NCBI GenBank assembly: GCA_023265395.1
Contig: JAHFTX010000002.1
Span: forward strand, 62,001-126,000
Direction: 5' to 3'
DNA from: Thermoplasmata archaeon
Lineage (GTDB): Archaea; Thermoplasmatota; DTKX01; JAHFTX01
Length of the DNA stretch: 64,000 nucleotides
The notes under the pieces were generated by a model. The model saw only the letters and a program-made list of their open reading frames with translations. It had not been told where the DNA came from and did not search any database. Of this stretch, positions 16,233-24,415 are shown in pieces. The position numbers were made by a program, and so were the translations under genes. Position 1 is the first letter of the stretch; every line of letters begins with the position of its first letter.

Positions 16233-16243
16233 CTTATATGAAG
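16233..16243 (-). promoter_or_regulatory. TATA box for the zinc-ribbon gene
   Basis: CTTCATATAAG on the minus strand is a strong archaeal box A. The predicted start site near 16210 leaves a leader of about 70 bases to the annotated TTG. This is longer than elsewhere in the window and adds doubt to that start. Confidence 0.55.
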
Positions 16244-16330
16244 CTTGCCCAGCACTCCCTGCGCCCTACTTTGGGGGAGCGCGGCTCCACCCGTCTGAGG
16301 CGACGCTGCGTGCGCCCTCGGAGGTCGCAG

Positions 16331-17374
16331 TTAGGTCACCGCCGTCGCACGCAGCGTGATCGCGCTGCGCAACGGTGCCCACACCGCCAGGAGGTCGTGC
16401 CACTGGTTGTGCGCGGCACCGGTACGCCGCTGCTCGTGCGCGGCCATCTGCAACAGCGGCACGGGGAAGGCGAAGGTCGCGAACTCCGGCGGGATGCTGC
16501 GGCGCACCAGGAAGCGCTGCACGCTCCCTTGGATCGCCGCGGCGATGGGGCCCTCGCCCACGAAGGCCTGCCGCAGCCCATGGGCGAGGCCGTCGGGCCG
16601 GCGGTCGAAGAGGAAGTAGGCGGCCTTGATCGCCGCGTAGAGGGCGTCCGTCGTCGGCAGCCCCTGCGGTGCGCCCATCTCCCAATCTGCGACTCCGATC
16701 GTGCGATCGTCGGCGGAGAGCAGGAGGTTCTTGGGGCAGAAGTCCCCATGGGTCCACGCACAGGGGATCCCCATCTTCGCGAAGGAGGCCGATTCGTCGC
16801 GCAGTGCGGCTGCCACCGGGCCGAGGGCCGGCTCGACTGTCGCGGCGCGCTCCATCGGCGCGACCAGCTGCTGCTCGAGGAGCTGCGCCTCGACGACGTG
16901 GGGTCGATCCCCTGGGTCCGTCGCGATCGCCTCCGCTGTCGCCTGCTGGAAATCGGCGAGCCACTCGTAGGCGCGATCGAGCAGCTGCCCTGCCGCGGCT
17001 GCGCCGCTGATCCCACGCCCCGAGAGGGAGGAGGAGGCGCGCTCCGATGCGCGGAGCGCGCGCTCGACCAGGACCAACCGGCCGGTCTTTGGCAGCCGCT
17101 GCAGCCCCAGCGGCTCCGGGATCGTCCCCTGCAACCGTGGGGCCATCCTGTGGAGCCGCTCGAGCACCTGGTGCTCGAGGCGCAGCCGCTCTTCGCCAGC
17201 GGTCCCCCGCGGGATCTTGAGGACGAGGCTGGGGGTGGGTGCACCGTCGAAGACCAGCACCACGCTCTTTCCGTCGCGACCCGCCAGCCCCCGCAGGAGC
17301 AGGAACTCCGGATCGCCGACGATCAACCCCTGATGGCGCAGGAGCGCCACGGCTTCGGAACGTACGCTGGTCAT
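16331..17374 (-). CDS. Aminoglycoside phosphotransferase-like kinase
   Basis: A 347-residue kinase-like protein of the APH/choline kinase fold, which phosphorylates small hydroxylated molecules using ATP. The catalytic Brenner motif is seen as CAWTHGDFCPKNLLL, and the metal-binding DFG equivalent as GVADWEMG. An N-terminal lobe lysine lies in SLVLKIPRG. The start overlaps the methyltransferase stop by four bases, and the flippase is upstream, so it belongs to a surface-polymer or glycolipid gene group. The substrate may be a sugar, amino alcohol or lipid head group; antibiotic resistance is not implied. Confidence 0.8.
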   Translation of the reverse strand: MTSVRSEAVALLRHQGLIVGDPEFLLLRGLAGRDGKSVVLVFDGAPTPSLVLKIPRGTAGEERLRLEHQVLERLHRMAPRLQGTIPEPLGLQRLPKTGRLVLVERALRASERASSSLSGRGISGAAAAGQLLDRAYEWLADFQQATAEAIATDPGDRPHVVEAQLLEQQLVAPMERAATVEPALGPVAAALRDESASFAKMGIPCAWTHGDFCPKNLLLSADDRTIGVADWEMGAPQGLPTTDALYAAIKAAYFLFDRRPDGLAHGLRQAFVGEGPIAAAIQGSVQRFLVRRSIPPEFATFAFPVPLLQMAAHEQRRTGAAHNQWHDLLAVWAPLRSAITLRATAVT

Positions 17375-18444
17375 GCGGCCGCCTTGCGCGCCAGCTGGAT
17401 GAAGGTCGGAACCAGCTCGGGGGCGACCCCGGTCGCCGTCGCGACCCGCCCGGCGAGCTGGGCGATGCCCGGCTGGGCGCTGATGGAGCGCAGGTAGTGG
17501 GCCAATGGCGTGCTGGTGCGCAGCGTCGCCGTCATGTCGGGAGCACGGTACTTGGGGATCGCGGCCAGCGTCTCCTCGACCTCAAGCCCCGCCTGGGCCA
17601 GCAGTGCCGCCAGCGCCGTGCGGCCATAGGTGTAGTTGCGGAAGGGGCGGCCCTTGGCTGCGCGCATGCGTCGGTCGGCCATCCGGCGGGGCAGCAGGTT
17701 GGTCCCCCACACCCCGGTGTGCTCGTCTGCTTCGCCCAGGAGGTAGTTGTAGCCCCAGCGGTTCTCGATCCCCAGCACCAGCTGCCCCCCCGGTCGCAGG
17801 ATCCGCGCGACCTGCCGCAAGAATCGCAGCTGGACCTGCTCCACCGGCGTCTGCTCGTCGGCCAGCGGCACCCACTCGAGGACCCCCATGACCACCACCG
17901 CGTCGGCCACACCCTGCGGGAGCGGGAGCGTCAGCGCATCGGCGTGGAGGGGCACGACGTTCTCGAGCCCCTGGTCGCGGGCGCACAGCGCGCTGACCTC
18001 GAGCCGCTCGAGGGTGCCATCGATCGCGCAGACCGTCCCGACGTGCGGTGCAAACGAGCGGGCGACGGCGCCAAAGCCCGAGCCGACGTCGACGAGCAGC
18101 GCCTCGGAAGGGTCGCGATCGCCCAGGTCGACGAAGAACTGCCAATCCCCGCGGCTGTCATCGAGGACATAGGAGCGCATCCAGGAGCGCTTCTGGGGGT
18201 CCTCGATGGCCTCGATCGCCGACGCGACCGTGGTGGCGCGGGCGTGGTCGATCAGCGAACGTGTCCGTTCCCGCGAGAGCTCGCCATAGAAGAAGGAGGG
18301 GTCGCCGAAGCTGAGGATCCCTTGGCGGCGCGGGAAGGAACGTCCGCAGCCGCTGGGTGCGCTGCACGCGGCTGCCTCGTCGTCGACCGCCAGCGGCGTA
18401 CCGCAGCTGGGGCAACAGAGCGGGAGCCTGTGCGCAACAGCCAT
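17371..18444 (-). CDS. SAM-dependent class I methyltransferase with N-terminal zinc motif
   Basis: The 357-residue protein opens with a Trm112-like CCPSCGTPL...CGRSF zinc-binding segment. A class I methyltransferase domain follows: SAM motif I is LLVDVGSGFGAVARSF near residue 115, and the motif IV region is ADAVVVMGVLEWVP. A later LRPGGQLVLGIENRWGYNY block is often seen in methyltransferases acting on glycans or lipid-linked substrates. It overlaps the phosphotransferase by four bases and lies 90 bases after the flippase, consistent with decoration of an exported polymer. The target is not identifiable. Confidence 0.82.
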   Translation of the reverse strand: MAVAHRLPLCCPSCGTPLAVDDEAAACSAPSGCGRSFPRRQGILSFGDPSFFYGELSRERTRSLIDHARATTVASAIEAIEDPQKRSWMRSYVLDDSRGDWQFFVDLGDRDPSEALLVDVGSGFGAVARSFAPHVGTVCAIDGTLERLEVSALCARDQGLENVVPLHADALTLPLPQGVADAVVVMGVLEWVPLADEQTPVEQVQLRFLRQVARILRPGGQLVLGIENRWGYNYLLGEADEHTGVWGTNLLPRRMADRRMRAAKGRPFRNYTYGRTALAALLAQAGLEVEETLAAIPKYRAPDMTATLRTSTPLAHYLRSISAQPGIAQLAGRVATATGVAPELVPTFIQLARKAAA

Positions 18445-18534
18445 CGGCGGTCGCAGGCGGCAGCGGGATGAAAAGCCTGGCGCAGGGGCGCTGCAGAGTC
18501 CGGTCCCCTGCCCCGATCTGGTCGGTGCGCGGCC

Positions 18535-20079
18535 TCACCGCTGCGACGACCTGGGCCGTCCGAGGATCACCGACCCCCACGACCGGAGCTCATCGACGCC
18601 CACCAGACCCAAGCCAAGGGCGCTGCTCCCGGCCACCGCCAGCAGCAGGCCACCGCCGATGGCCAAGGTCAGCCACGACCCTCCGCCCAAGACGCCCGCG
18701 AGCAGGCTCCCGCCCACCGCAGCGACGACCAGCGACGAGGTGTAGATCAGGATGCGCCCCCAGCGGATGGTCGCTCCCCAGGGCACCGCGGTGCGCCGTG
18801 CGAGGACGACCAGCTGCACCAGCTTGAGCACGTAGGTGGTCGCAGAGACGATCGCTGCGCCCAGCAGGCCGTAGCGCGGGATCACCAGCAGGTTGCCCCC
18901 GACGTTGAGGGCGGCCAGCAGCCCAGAGGCGAGCACGTTCTGCCGGATCAGCCCGGTGCCCTCGACCAGGGGGTTGAGGATCCGCGCCAGCGCGAAGGCC
19001 GCTGCACCGACCACCAGGATCTGCATGGGCAGGACCGCCTGGGCGAAGGGCGGCCCGAAATAGAGCCGCACGAACGGTCCGGCCAGCACCACCAACCCGA
19101 CCGTCAGCAGCCCCGTCAGCAGCAGCGCGATGGTCATCGCACGGTCGGTGATGGCGCCGATCTCCCGACGCCGATCGCGGGCCCACAGCCCCGAGACGTT
19201 GTGCAGCAGGGAGACCTGCAATGCCCCCGGGACGATCCAGAGCATCTCCGAGAGGAGCAGCGCGGCGCGGTAGACCCCCGCCGCGCTCGAGCCGAGGATC
19301 ACCACCACGATCAGCAGGTCGGCGTAGTAGAGCAGCTGCGCAAAGACGATCCCGAGGGTGGTGTAGACCCCGAAGGTGACCCATTGGCGTCCCGCCCGCA
19401 GGCCGACCCAGCCATCGCCAAGACGCAGACGCACCTGCGCGGCTGCGCTCCGCACAGAGATGATCGCGGCGATGCCGTTGGCGCCGCAGACGGCGATGAG
19501 CAGACCACTGACGCCCAGGCCCACGTGCAGCGCGACGATGCCGCCGACCGCGCTGACCACCGCCACGACGACCCGCAGCGGCTCCACCGACGACTCGCGA
19601 TGCAGCCCAAAGAGGACCGACCGGGCGCCCTGGAAGACGTTCCACACCAGCAGGTTGAGCGCGACCAGCGCGATGGGGAACCGCAAGCGGTCCAGCTCGA
19701 GGGGGAGGCTCGGCAGCAGGGCGAGCGCGATCCCCGCGACGCTCGCGCCCAGCCCCAGCAGGCCACACAGCAGGAGCCCCCCGCTGGCGACCCGGCGGCG
19801 CGCGCTGGCACGCTCCTCCGTCATGCCCTTGCGGATGGCGCTGAAGAGGCCCAGGTTGGTCAGCACCTGGGCGATCCCTGCGGCTGCCATCAGCGAGGCG
19901 TAGTCGCCATACTGGGCCGGGCCGAGCTGTCGCACGACGATGGGGATGAAGGCGAACCCGACGGCCAGCTCGACGGTCGACACCAGCAGGATCGCCGTCG
20001 CTGCCGTCGCGACCCGATCGGCCGCTGAGGGGCGAGCAGGGGCTGCGGTCGCCTCCGATCGCGCAGCGCCCTTGGCCAT
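18535..20079 (-). CDS. Polysaccharide flippase (Wzx/MOP superfamily)
   Basis: A 514-residue polytopic membrane protein with about 12-14 hydrophobic segments. It has the family's N-terminal layout: a short basic tail, the first helix AILLVSTVELAVGFAFIPIV, then RQLGPAQYGDYASLMA, matching the RxLGxxxYG signature of Wzx/RfbX flippases. These move lipid-linked oligosaccharides across the membrane. The ATG at 20079 was preferred over the frame limit at 20163 because it lies a few residues before the conserved N-terminus. With the methyltransferase and phosphotransferase that follow, it forms a likely surface-glycan cassette. The transported substrate is unknown. Confidence 0.85.
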   Translation of the reverse strand: MAKGAARSEATAAPARPSAADRVATAATAILLVSTVELAVGFAFIPIVVRQLGPAQYGDYASLMAAAGIAQVLTNLGLFSAIRKGMTEERASARRRVASGGLLLCGLLGLGASVAGIALALLPSLPLELDRLRFPIALVALNLLVWNVFQGARSVLFGLHRESSVEPLRVVVAVVSAVGGIVALHVGLGVSGLLIAVCGANGIAAIISVRSAAAQVRLRLGDGWVGLRAGRQWVTFGVYTTLGIVFAQLLYYADLLIVVVILGSSAAGVYRAALLLSEMLWIVPGALQVSLLHNVSGLWARDRRREIGAITDRAMTIALLLTGLLTVGLVVLAGPFVRLYFGPPFAQAVLPMQILVVGAAAFALARILNPLVEGTGLIRQNVLASGLLAALNVGGNLLVIPRYGLLGAAIVSATTYVLKLVQLVVLARRTAVPWGATIRWGRILIYTSSLVVAAVGGSLLAGVLGGGSWLTLAIGGGLLLAVAGSSALGLGLVGVDELRSWGSVILGRPRSSQR

Positions 20080-20217
20080 CGCCCTCCGTACGGACCGCTG
20101 TCCATTAATCCGACGCGGCGACGACCCCGTCGGCGACAGAACCCACCGAGCGCGCCGGTGCATCCGACCGACCGCAGGCGTCGGGAGGTACGGCAGGGAA
20201 GTTCCGCTGCACCCTCC

Positions 20218-20227
20218 GTCTTAAGAG
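20218..20227 (+). promoter_or_regulatory. TATA-like box for the KaiC-like gene
   Basis: GTCTTAAGAG lies about 34-43 bases before the ATG at 20261, predicting a leader of roughly 12 bases. Confidence 0.45.
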
Positions 20228-20260
20228 CGCTGCCATCGTTCGTTTCCTCGGTGGGACACC

Positions 20261-21025
20261 ATGGCACCCGAGAAGCAGACTGGATTGGACCTCGACAGCC
20301 TCGCCGATGGGGCGGTTGGTCGCGCGACACGATTCCCGATCTACATCGACGGACTGGACGAGCTGCTCGAGGGCGGCCTGCCCAAGGGCCATGTGGTGCT
20401 GGTGGCCGGGCCCGCCGGTTCGATGAAGAGCTCGATCACCTTCAACACGCTCTACCGCAACACCATGGAGAACAACCTGCGGTGCCTCTACGTCTCGCTG
20501 GAGCAGAACCGCAGCAGCCTCCTCGACCACATGGAGGGGTTGGGGATGGGAATCGGTGAGGTCCAGGAGCGCTTCAACATCTGGGACCTTGGGCTGATCC
20601 GTTCGAGCCTGCTCGAGGGGCCCACCTGGATGGATGCGTTCAAGAAGGACGTCGAGGAGTACAAGGAGCGCGTCGGCCTCGACATGCTGGTCATCGACAG
20701 CCTGCCGGTGCTCGACATCATCTGCAAGTGGGAGGACCCGCGCGCGGAGCTCTTCCACCTCTTCGAGTGGTTCCGCGAGCTCGAGATCACGACCCTGCTG
20801 ATCTCGGAGATGGCCTCCGACAGCCGCGCCTACTCGCGGCACGACGAGGACTACCTCAGTGACGGCATCATCATCCTCAAGATGGTCGAGGTCGACGAGG
20901 TGCAGGTCGAGCGCCGCATCCGCATCGTCAAGATGCGGGCGACCAACCACAGCATGAACAACTTCAACCTCATCTTCGACGGCGGCCGCTTCAAGATCAC
21001 CAAGGTCATCGGCAAGCACCTCTAG
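20261..21025 (+). CDS. Single-domain KaiC-like RecA-fold ATPase
   Basis: A 254-residue protein of the KaiC/RadA/GvpD superfamily, which archaea use as signalling or regulatory ATPases. Walker A is GPAGSMKSS at residues 50-58, and Walker B is the hydrophobic strand LDMLVIDSLPVL near 140-150. The N-terminal lead-in GLDELLEGGLPKG is typical. Only one KaiC domain is present and no DNA-binding domain or recombinase L1/L2 motif is obvious, so a role in recombination is unlikely. It is divergent from the flippase and precedes an AT-rich regulatory island. The partner is unknown; proteins of this type often work with PAS or response-regulator partners. Confidence 0.87.
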   Translation: MAPEKQTGLDLDSLADGAVGRATRFPIYIDGLDELLEGGLPKGHVVLVAGPAGSMKSSITFNTLYRNTMENNLRCLYVSLEQNRSSLLDHMEGLGMGIGEVQERFNIWDLGLIRSSLLEGPTWMDAFKKDVEEYKERVGLDMLVIDSLPVLDIICKWEDPRAELFHLFEWFRELEITTLLISEMASDSRAYSRHDEDYLSDGIIILKMVEVDEVQVERRIRIVKMRATNHSMNNFNLIFDGGRFKITKVIGKHL

Positions 21026-21116
21026 CCAAAGTCGGAGCGTCGGCGAGGTCCCCCGCCGCCGCCCCCTCCTGCGAAGAACGGGGCACCCAGCAGGCTGGGC
21101 AGCAGCAAACGTTCTT

Positions 21117-21211
21117 AATCATCGGCCGAGTTATTATATATAAACTCGTGATTCGAAAAGAAGGAAAACCCCCCATCGAACCATCAATGGTTAAATACTA
21201 AGTATAAGGTG
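21117..21211 (+). promoter_or_regulatory. AT-rich promoter island with two inverted repeats
   Basis: This stretch is sharply AT-rich in a G+C-rich genome. It contains a perfect inverted repeat CGAGTT-N10-AACTCG (21127-21148) whose spacer is a TATA-like run, a second perfect repeat AACCAT-CA-ATGGTT (21179-21192), and a further TATA-like AGTATAAGG (21201-21209). Two tandem promoters with operator-like palindromes for the small gene at 21273 are the simplest reading. A replication or unwinding element is a less likely alternative, because no cdc6/orc gene is in view. Confidence 0.5.
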
Positions 21212-21272
21212 TTTTCGTTACCACCTACCCTGACCGTCCCGGTCTCCTTCGGTGGTACTCGGAGGCACACAC

Positions 21273-21488
21273 ATGCGCAAGGTCGACTTGACCACGGCGA
21301 AGACCATCGCGAACACCAAGGGCCTGCTGCCCAGCCGCGTTATCGGCACCAGCGGGTTGCAGTTCAGTGGGGGGCACAACGCCAACCTCGAGCCCGTATC
21401 CTGGGAGGAGTTCGAGGGCTCCATCAACTCCCGCGGGTTGGCCATCTACGAGCAGGGTGGCTGGCTCAAGCTGATGCGGACCCAGTGA
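21273..21488 (+). CDS. Small conserved-looking protein of unknown function (71 aa)
   Basis: The ATG at 21273 has a strong Shine-Dalgarno (GGAGG at 21261-21265) with 7-base spacing, and follows an AT-rich promoter island. The product is soluble-looking and ends in SWEEFEGSINSRGLAIYEQG followed by GWLKLMRTQ. It has no signal peptide, cysteines or membrane segment. The composition is balanced and not that of a shadow frame, and a stem-loop with a T run follows, so the gene is well delimited and probably well expressed. I do not recognise the family. A small regulatory or ribosome-associated protein is conceivable, but nothing in the sequence shows it. Confidence 0.72.
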   Translation: MRKVDLTTAKTIANTKGLLPSRVIGTSGLQFSGGHNANLEPVSWEEFEGSINSRGLAIYEQGGWLKLMRTQ

Positions 21489-21507
21489 CCACGACAGGTC
21501 CGCACGC

Positions 21508-21572
21508 GGGTGGCGCTGCCACCCGTCCTCCGGTGGGGAGGCCGGTCACCCTCCCCACCCGTTCCTTTTTCC
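21508..21572 (+). terminator. Double stem-loop with T run after the small gene
   Basis: A 7-bp perfect repeat GGGTGGC/GCCACCC (21508-21524) is followed by a 10-bp perfect repeat GGTGGGGAGG/CCTCCCCACC (21532-21559), then a pyrimidine run with T5. It lies between the small gene and the tRNA promoter, the right place for a terminator. Confidence 0.6.
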
Positions 21573-21593
21573 TCGGCCGCTCGGCCGGGACCA

Positions 21594-21603
21594 AGCTATA
21601 AGG
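21594..21603 (+). promoter_or_regulatory. TATA box for elongator tRNA-Met
   Basis: AGCTATAAGG lies 28-37 bases before the tRNA 5' end, the standard distance for an archaeal box A. Confidence 0.6.
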
Positions 21604-21630
21604 GGACCCTGCCACTGGGTGCCCCTCCGT

Positions 21631-21703
21631 GCCGGGGTGGCTCAGCCGGTAGAGCGTTGGACTCATAATCCGAAGGTCGTGGGTTCGAACCCCACCCCCG
21701 GCA
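21631..21703 (+). tRNA. Elongator tRNA-Met (CAU)
   Basis: A 73-nt cloverleaf. The acceptor stem is GCCGGGG/CCCCGGC with discriminator A, the D arm is GCTCAGCCGGTAGAGC, the anticodon arm is TTGGA-CTCATAA-TCCGA, and the T arm is GTGGGTTCGAACCCCAC. The G1-C72 pair and the absence of a GGG/CCC anticodon stem distinguish it from the initiator at 5661-5734. A tRNA-Ile2 with a modified C34 also reads CAU, but the anticodon arm here fits elongator Met better. CCA is not encoded and no intron is present. Confidence 0.9.
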
Positions 21704-21752
21704 CTGGCGTCCGCTCAGGATGCGCTGCGGCTGCCCATCGTGCCCAGCCCCC

Positions 21753-24341
21753 TTACTGTGGTGGCCACGGCCCCAGTGGGTCGTTGGCACGGCGGCTGCC
21801 GAAGGGATCCCCCGCTGCCGGCGGCGGCGCGTAGGGGTCGTGCCCGGGCGGTCCTTGCATCGCCGGATCGGGGTGCTGCTGAGGCTGTTGGTAGCCCTGC
21901 TGCGGCGGCTGGGCGTACGGGTCGTACTGCTGCTGAGGCTGTTGGTAGCCCTGCTGTTGCGGAGGTTGCGCGTAGGGGTCGTACTGCTGCTGGGGCGGCT
22001 GGTAGCCCTGTTGCGGCGGAGGCTGCTGGTAGCCCTGCTGTTGCGGAGGTTGCGCGTAGGGGTCGTACTGCTGCTGGGGCGGCTGGTAGCCCTGTTGCGG
22101 CGGAGGCTGCTGGTAGCCTTGCTGTTGCGGAGGTTGCGCGTAGGGGTCGTACTGCTGCTGGGGCGGTTGGTAGCCCTGTTGCGGCGGAGGCTGCTGGTAG
22201 CCTTGCTGCGCAGCTGGCGCGCCGGTGGAGGGATATCCGGGGGTCGGTGCGAAGGCGCCCGGCGGTGGGCCCTGCACCTGGGGTGGCGTGGCACGGCGCT
22301 TGCGCAGGAGCATCACGACCCCGAGCGTCGCCACGATGGCCACCACCACGACTATGAGCAATAACAGGTCGACCCCACCGACGGAGCCGAGCCCTGACGA
22401 GCCGCCGAAGAAGGGGTTGCCATCAGGCTGGCCTGTGCTGGAACTTCCCTTCTGGCCCACTTTGACATGGACGATGCTGACCTTCATGAAGTCGCCAAGG
22501 TCGAAGGCCGGGTTGAGGAAGGCGAAGGAGCCACTCAGTTCTGCCATGTTGATCGCCAGCACCAGGATGGTGTAGGTGCCACTGGCGGGCAACCCGTGCG
22601 GGACCACCAAGGAGGTCGAGAGGGACGAATCCGCCTTGGTCAGGATCCCGACTTGGCCGGCCATCGCCGACCAGGGCTGCCACTCGGCTTGGCTGACCAT
22701 CGAATCATCCGAGCCAAGGGGCATGTCGCGGAAGTCAAAGTCACCGGGAACGAAGAACAGTCCGACGGTCCAGATGTCACCGGACGCGACGGGGAGATGG
22801 ACGGTCGCGGTGTTGCGTCCGCCGACGACCCAGGTGGAGGTGGTCACGCGCAATGCCGGGTCGACGAGCTTGTCAATGGTCTGACCACTGTCGCTGGGTC
22901 CGAACACGACGTTCTCGGAATCCTTGCCCCAGAGCTTGCCATCGTTGGTGCCGTCGCTCTCGCCGATCGCCGCGTCGCGCAGGGGTGAGTCGAATTCGAT
23001 CGTCGCAGAATCGAGGTTGTCGCTCTTGGGCGCATCGAAGGGGACGGTCAGTTTGCCGTCAGCCCCGGTGGTCAGCTCGATGGCGCCGAGCATCTTCTGC
23101 CGGGTGTGGATGTAGACGTAGACCTTGGCGTTGCCGTAGCCTTCGACCTCGTCGCAGCCCGACCACTGTCCGGGGGTCTTGCAGCGATAGGCCTTGTATT
23201 CCAGGTTCGACTTCTTGCCCTGCGGCAAGGCCTTGGTGGCATCGAAGAGGGCGATGATGTCGAAGTCCTCAAGACTGGGTTCCTCGGGGGTGAATTCACC
23301 GGGACCCGCCGAGGTCACGACCATCGAGCCGGAGAACTCCTGGGACTTCCCGCCAAGGGTCACCTTGCCGGAGACCTCGACCGTCTCGAGGACTTTCGAG
23401 TAGCTGATCGTGAAGGGTGCCTGCCCCGACACATCGGTCGTCGTCGAGCCGGCGCTCTCGCTCTCGTAGCCGAAGGTGGAGGTCTCGTAGTCATACGAGA
23501 GCTCGATCGTCGCGCCGTCGACGGCTTTGCCGTCGGGGTCGCTGACGATCATCGTGAAGGTCGCTTCGGTGGTGGAGACCTGCTGGCGATGGAACCAGAT
23601 GTTGAAGAACCGCATGGCGAAGTCGAGGTTGCTCGTGCCCTGGTCCTTCCCATCGACATCGAGGTCCGCATTGATCTTGACGGTCCCAGCGTGGACGCGG
23701 TCCGCTGGCACCGTGGTCGTCGCCGAGTAGACCCCTGTCTCGACCTTGGCAGCGTTGAGCCCTTGGTTGTCCTCATCGTCGATATCGCCCGAGTCGAACC
23801 AGGTGTTGACCTTCAGACTGCCCGCGGGGGCGTCCTTGGGCTCGCCGTTCTTGGTCGTGTAGATCAGCACTTCGATCCGGTCCCCCGGCTTGACCTCCAT
23901 CCCCTGGCCCTCCGCCGGTGCGAGGAAGACGCCCCACCTGTCGGAGGTATCACCGCCCTCTGGGAAGCCCATGACACCGCCACTGGCCGCATTGTCCTCC
24001 TTGGTCGCCTGCGCCGTCACGTAAGTCCCGGCGAAGATACCCCCAGTGTTGGTCGCCTCGGTGGTCCCTTGGAAGACCCCGGGGGATTTCTCCGTCAACG
24101 CGACCTCGCTGGTCTGGCCACCGAACGGATCCTTGAGCGAGTGGGCGGTCACCGAGGAGGCACCCGAGGGCTCGCCGGCGTCGAAGATGTGCACCTCGAC
24201 GTTGGCATCTTCTCCGTAGGTGAGGGTCTTGTCGGGCAGCAGCACCACGACGTGGAGGCTGTCGTCGTCGGCCAAGGCCGGAGAGACTGCGCTCAGGGTC
24301 AGCAGGAGCACCAGGAATGTCGGCAGCAGGGCTCGGGTCAT
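21753..24341 (-). CDS. Secreted, membrane-anchored surface protein with Pro/Gln/Tyr repeat tail
   Basis: An 862-residue protein. A Sec signal peptide ([19 protein letters not shown], ending near SPALA) leads into about 630 extracellular residues of beta-rich, Ig-like repeats. One C-terminal helix, [20 protein letters not shown], is followed by RKRR, so the tail faces the cytoplasm. The tail contains three near-identical 28-residue repeats around [18 protein letters not shown] plus shorter copies. The extracellular part looks like a structural or ligand-binding surface protein; no enzyme motif was found. The ATG at 24341 starts exactly at the signal peptide and is close to a TATA-like box. It is probably N- or O-glycosylated, but no specific function can be given. 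Confidence 0.82.
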   Translation of the reverse strand: MTRALLPTFLVLLLTLSAVSPALADDDSLHVVVLLPDKTLTYGEDANVEVHIFDAGEPSGASSVTAHSLKDPFGGQTSEVALTEKSPGVFQGTTEATNTGGIFAGTYVTAQATKEDNAASGGVMGFPEGGDTSDRWGVFLAPAEGQGMEVKPGDRIEVLIYTTKNGEPKDAPAGSLKVNTWFDSGDIDDEDNQGLNAAKVETGVYSATTTVPADRVHAGTVKINADLDVDGKDQGTSNLDFAMRFFNIWFHRQQVSTTEATFTMIVSDPDGKAVDGATIELSYDYETSTFGYESESAGSTTTDVSGQAPFTISYSKVLETVEVSGKVTLGGKSQEFSGSMVVTSAGPGEFTPEEPSLEDFDIIALFDATKALPQGKKSNLEYKAYRCKTPGQWSGCDEVEGYGNAKVYVYIHTRQKMLGAIELTTGADGKLTVPFDAPKSDNLDSATIEFDSPLRDAAIGESDGTNDGKLWGKDSENVVFGPSDSGQTIDKLVDPALRVTTSTWVVGGRNTATVHLPVASGDIWTVGLFFVPGDFDFRDMPLGSDDSMVSQAEWQPWSAMAGQVGILTKADSSLSTSLVVPHGLPASGTYTILVLAINMAELSGSFAFLNPAFDLGDFMKVSIVHVKVGQKGSSSTGQPDGNPFFGGSSGLGSVGGVDLLLLIVVVVAIVATLGVVMLLRKRRATPPQVQGPPPGAFAPTPGYPSTGAPAAQQGYQQPPPQQGYQPPQQQYDPYAQPPQQQGYQQPPPQQGYQPPQQQYDPYAQPPQQQGYQQPPPQQGYQPPQQQYDPYAQPPQQQGYQQPQQQYDPYAQPPQQGYQQPQQHPDPAMQGPPGHDPYAPPPAAGDPFGSRRANDPLGPWPPQ
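21894..22207 (-). repeat. 84-bp tandem repeats encoding the surface protein tail
   Basis: Copies begin at 21961, 22045 and about 22129 with an 84-bp period and only a few silent-looking differences. Shorter, more diverged units lie at 21894-21960. They remain in frame and encode Gln/Pro/Tyr-rich repeats. The near identity at DNA level points to recent expansion and possible copy-number variation between strains. Confidence 0.85.
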
Positions 24342-24373
24342 GGGGGACGCCAAGGAGCGACCCTCCCCGAGCA

Positions 24374-24383
24374 CCTAAAAAGC
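24374..24383 (-). promoter_or_regulatory. TATA-like box for the repeat-tail surface protein
   Basis: GCTTTTTAGG on the minus strand lies 33-42 bases before the ATG at 24341. It closely resembles the CTTTTTAGG element at 951-962. Confidence 0.5.
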
Positions 24384-24415
24384 CATCGCCATCGTTTGTT
24401 GACCGGGCGCGGCTC

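Noticed and set aside
16331-17374. Antibiotic-resistance aminoglycoside phosphotransferase
   Set aside because: The family fold is shared by many metabolic kinases, and the gene context is a surface-polymer cassette.
21117-21211. Possible replication origin
   Set aside because: AT-rich and palindromic, but no cdc6/orc1 gene or repeated origin boxes are nearby. A promoter for the small gene explains it better.
21961-22207. Possible CRISPR-like repeats
   Set aside because: Repeats are contiguous, in frame, 84 bp long and without unique spacers; they encode the protein tail.
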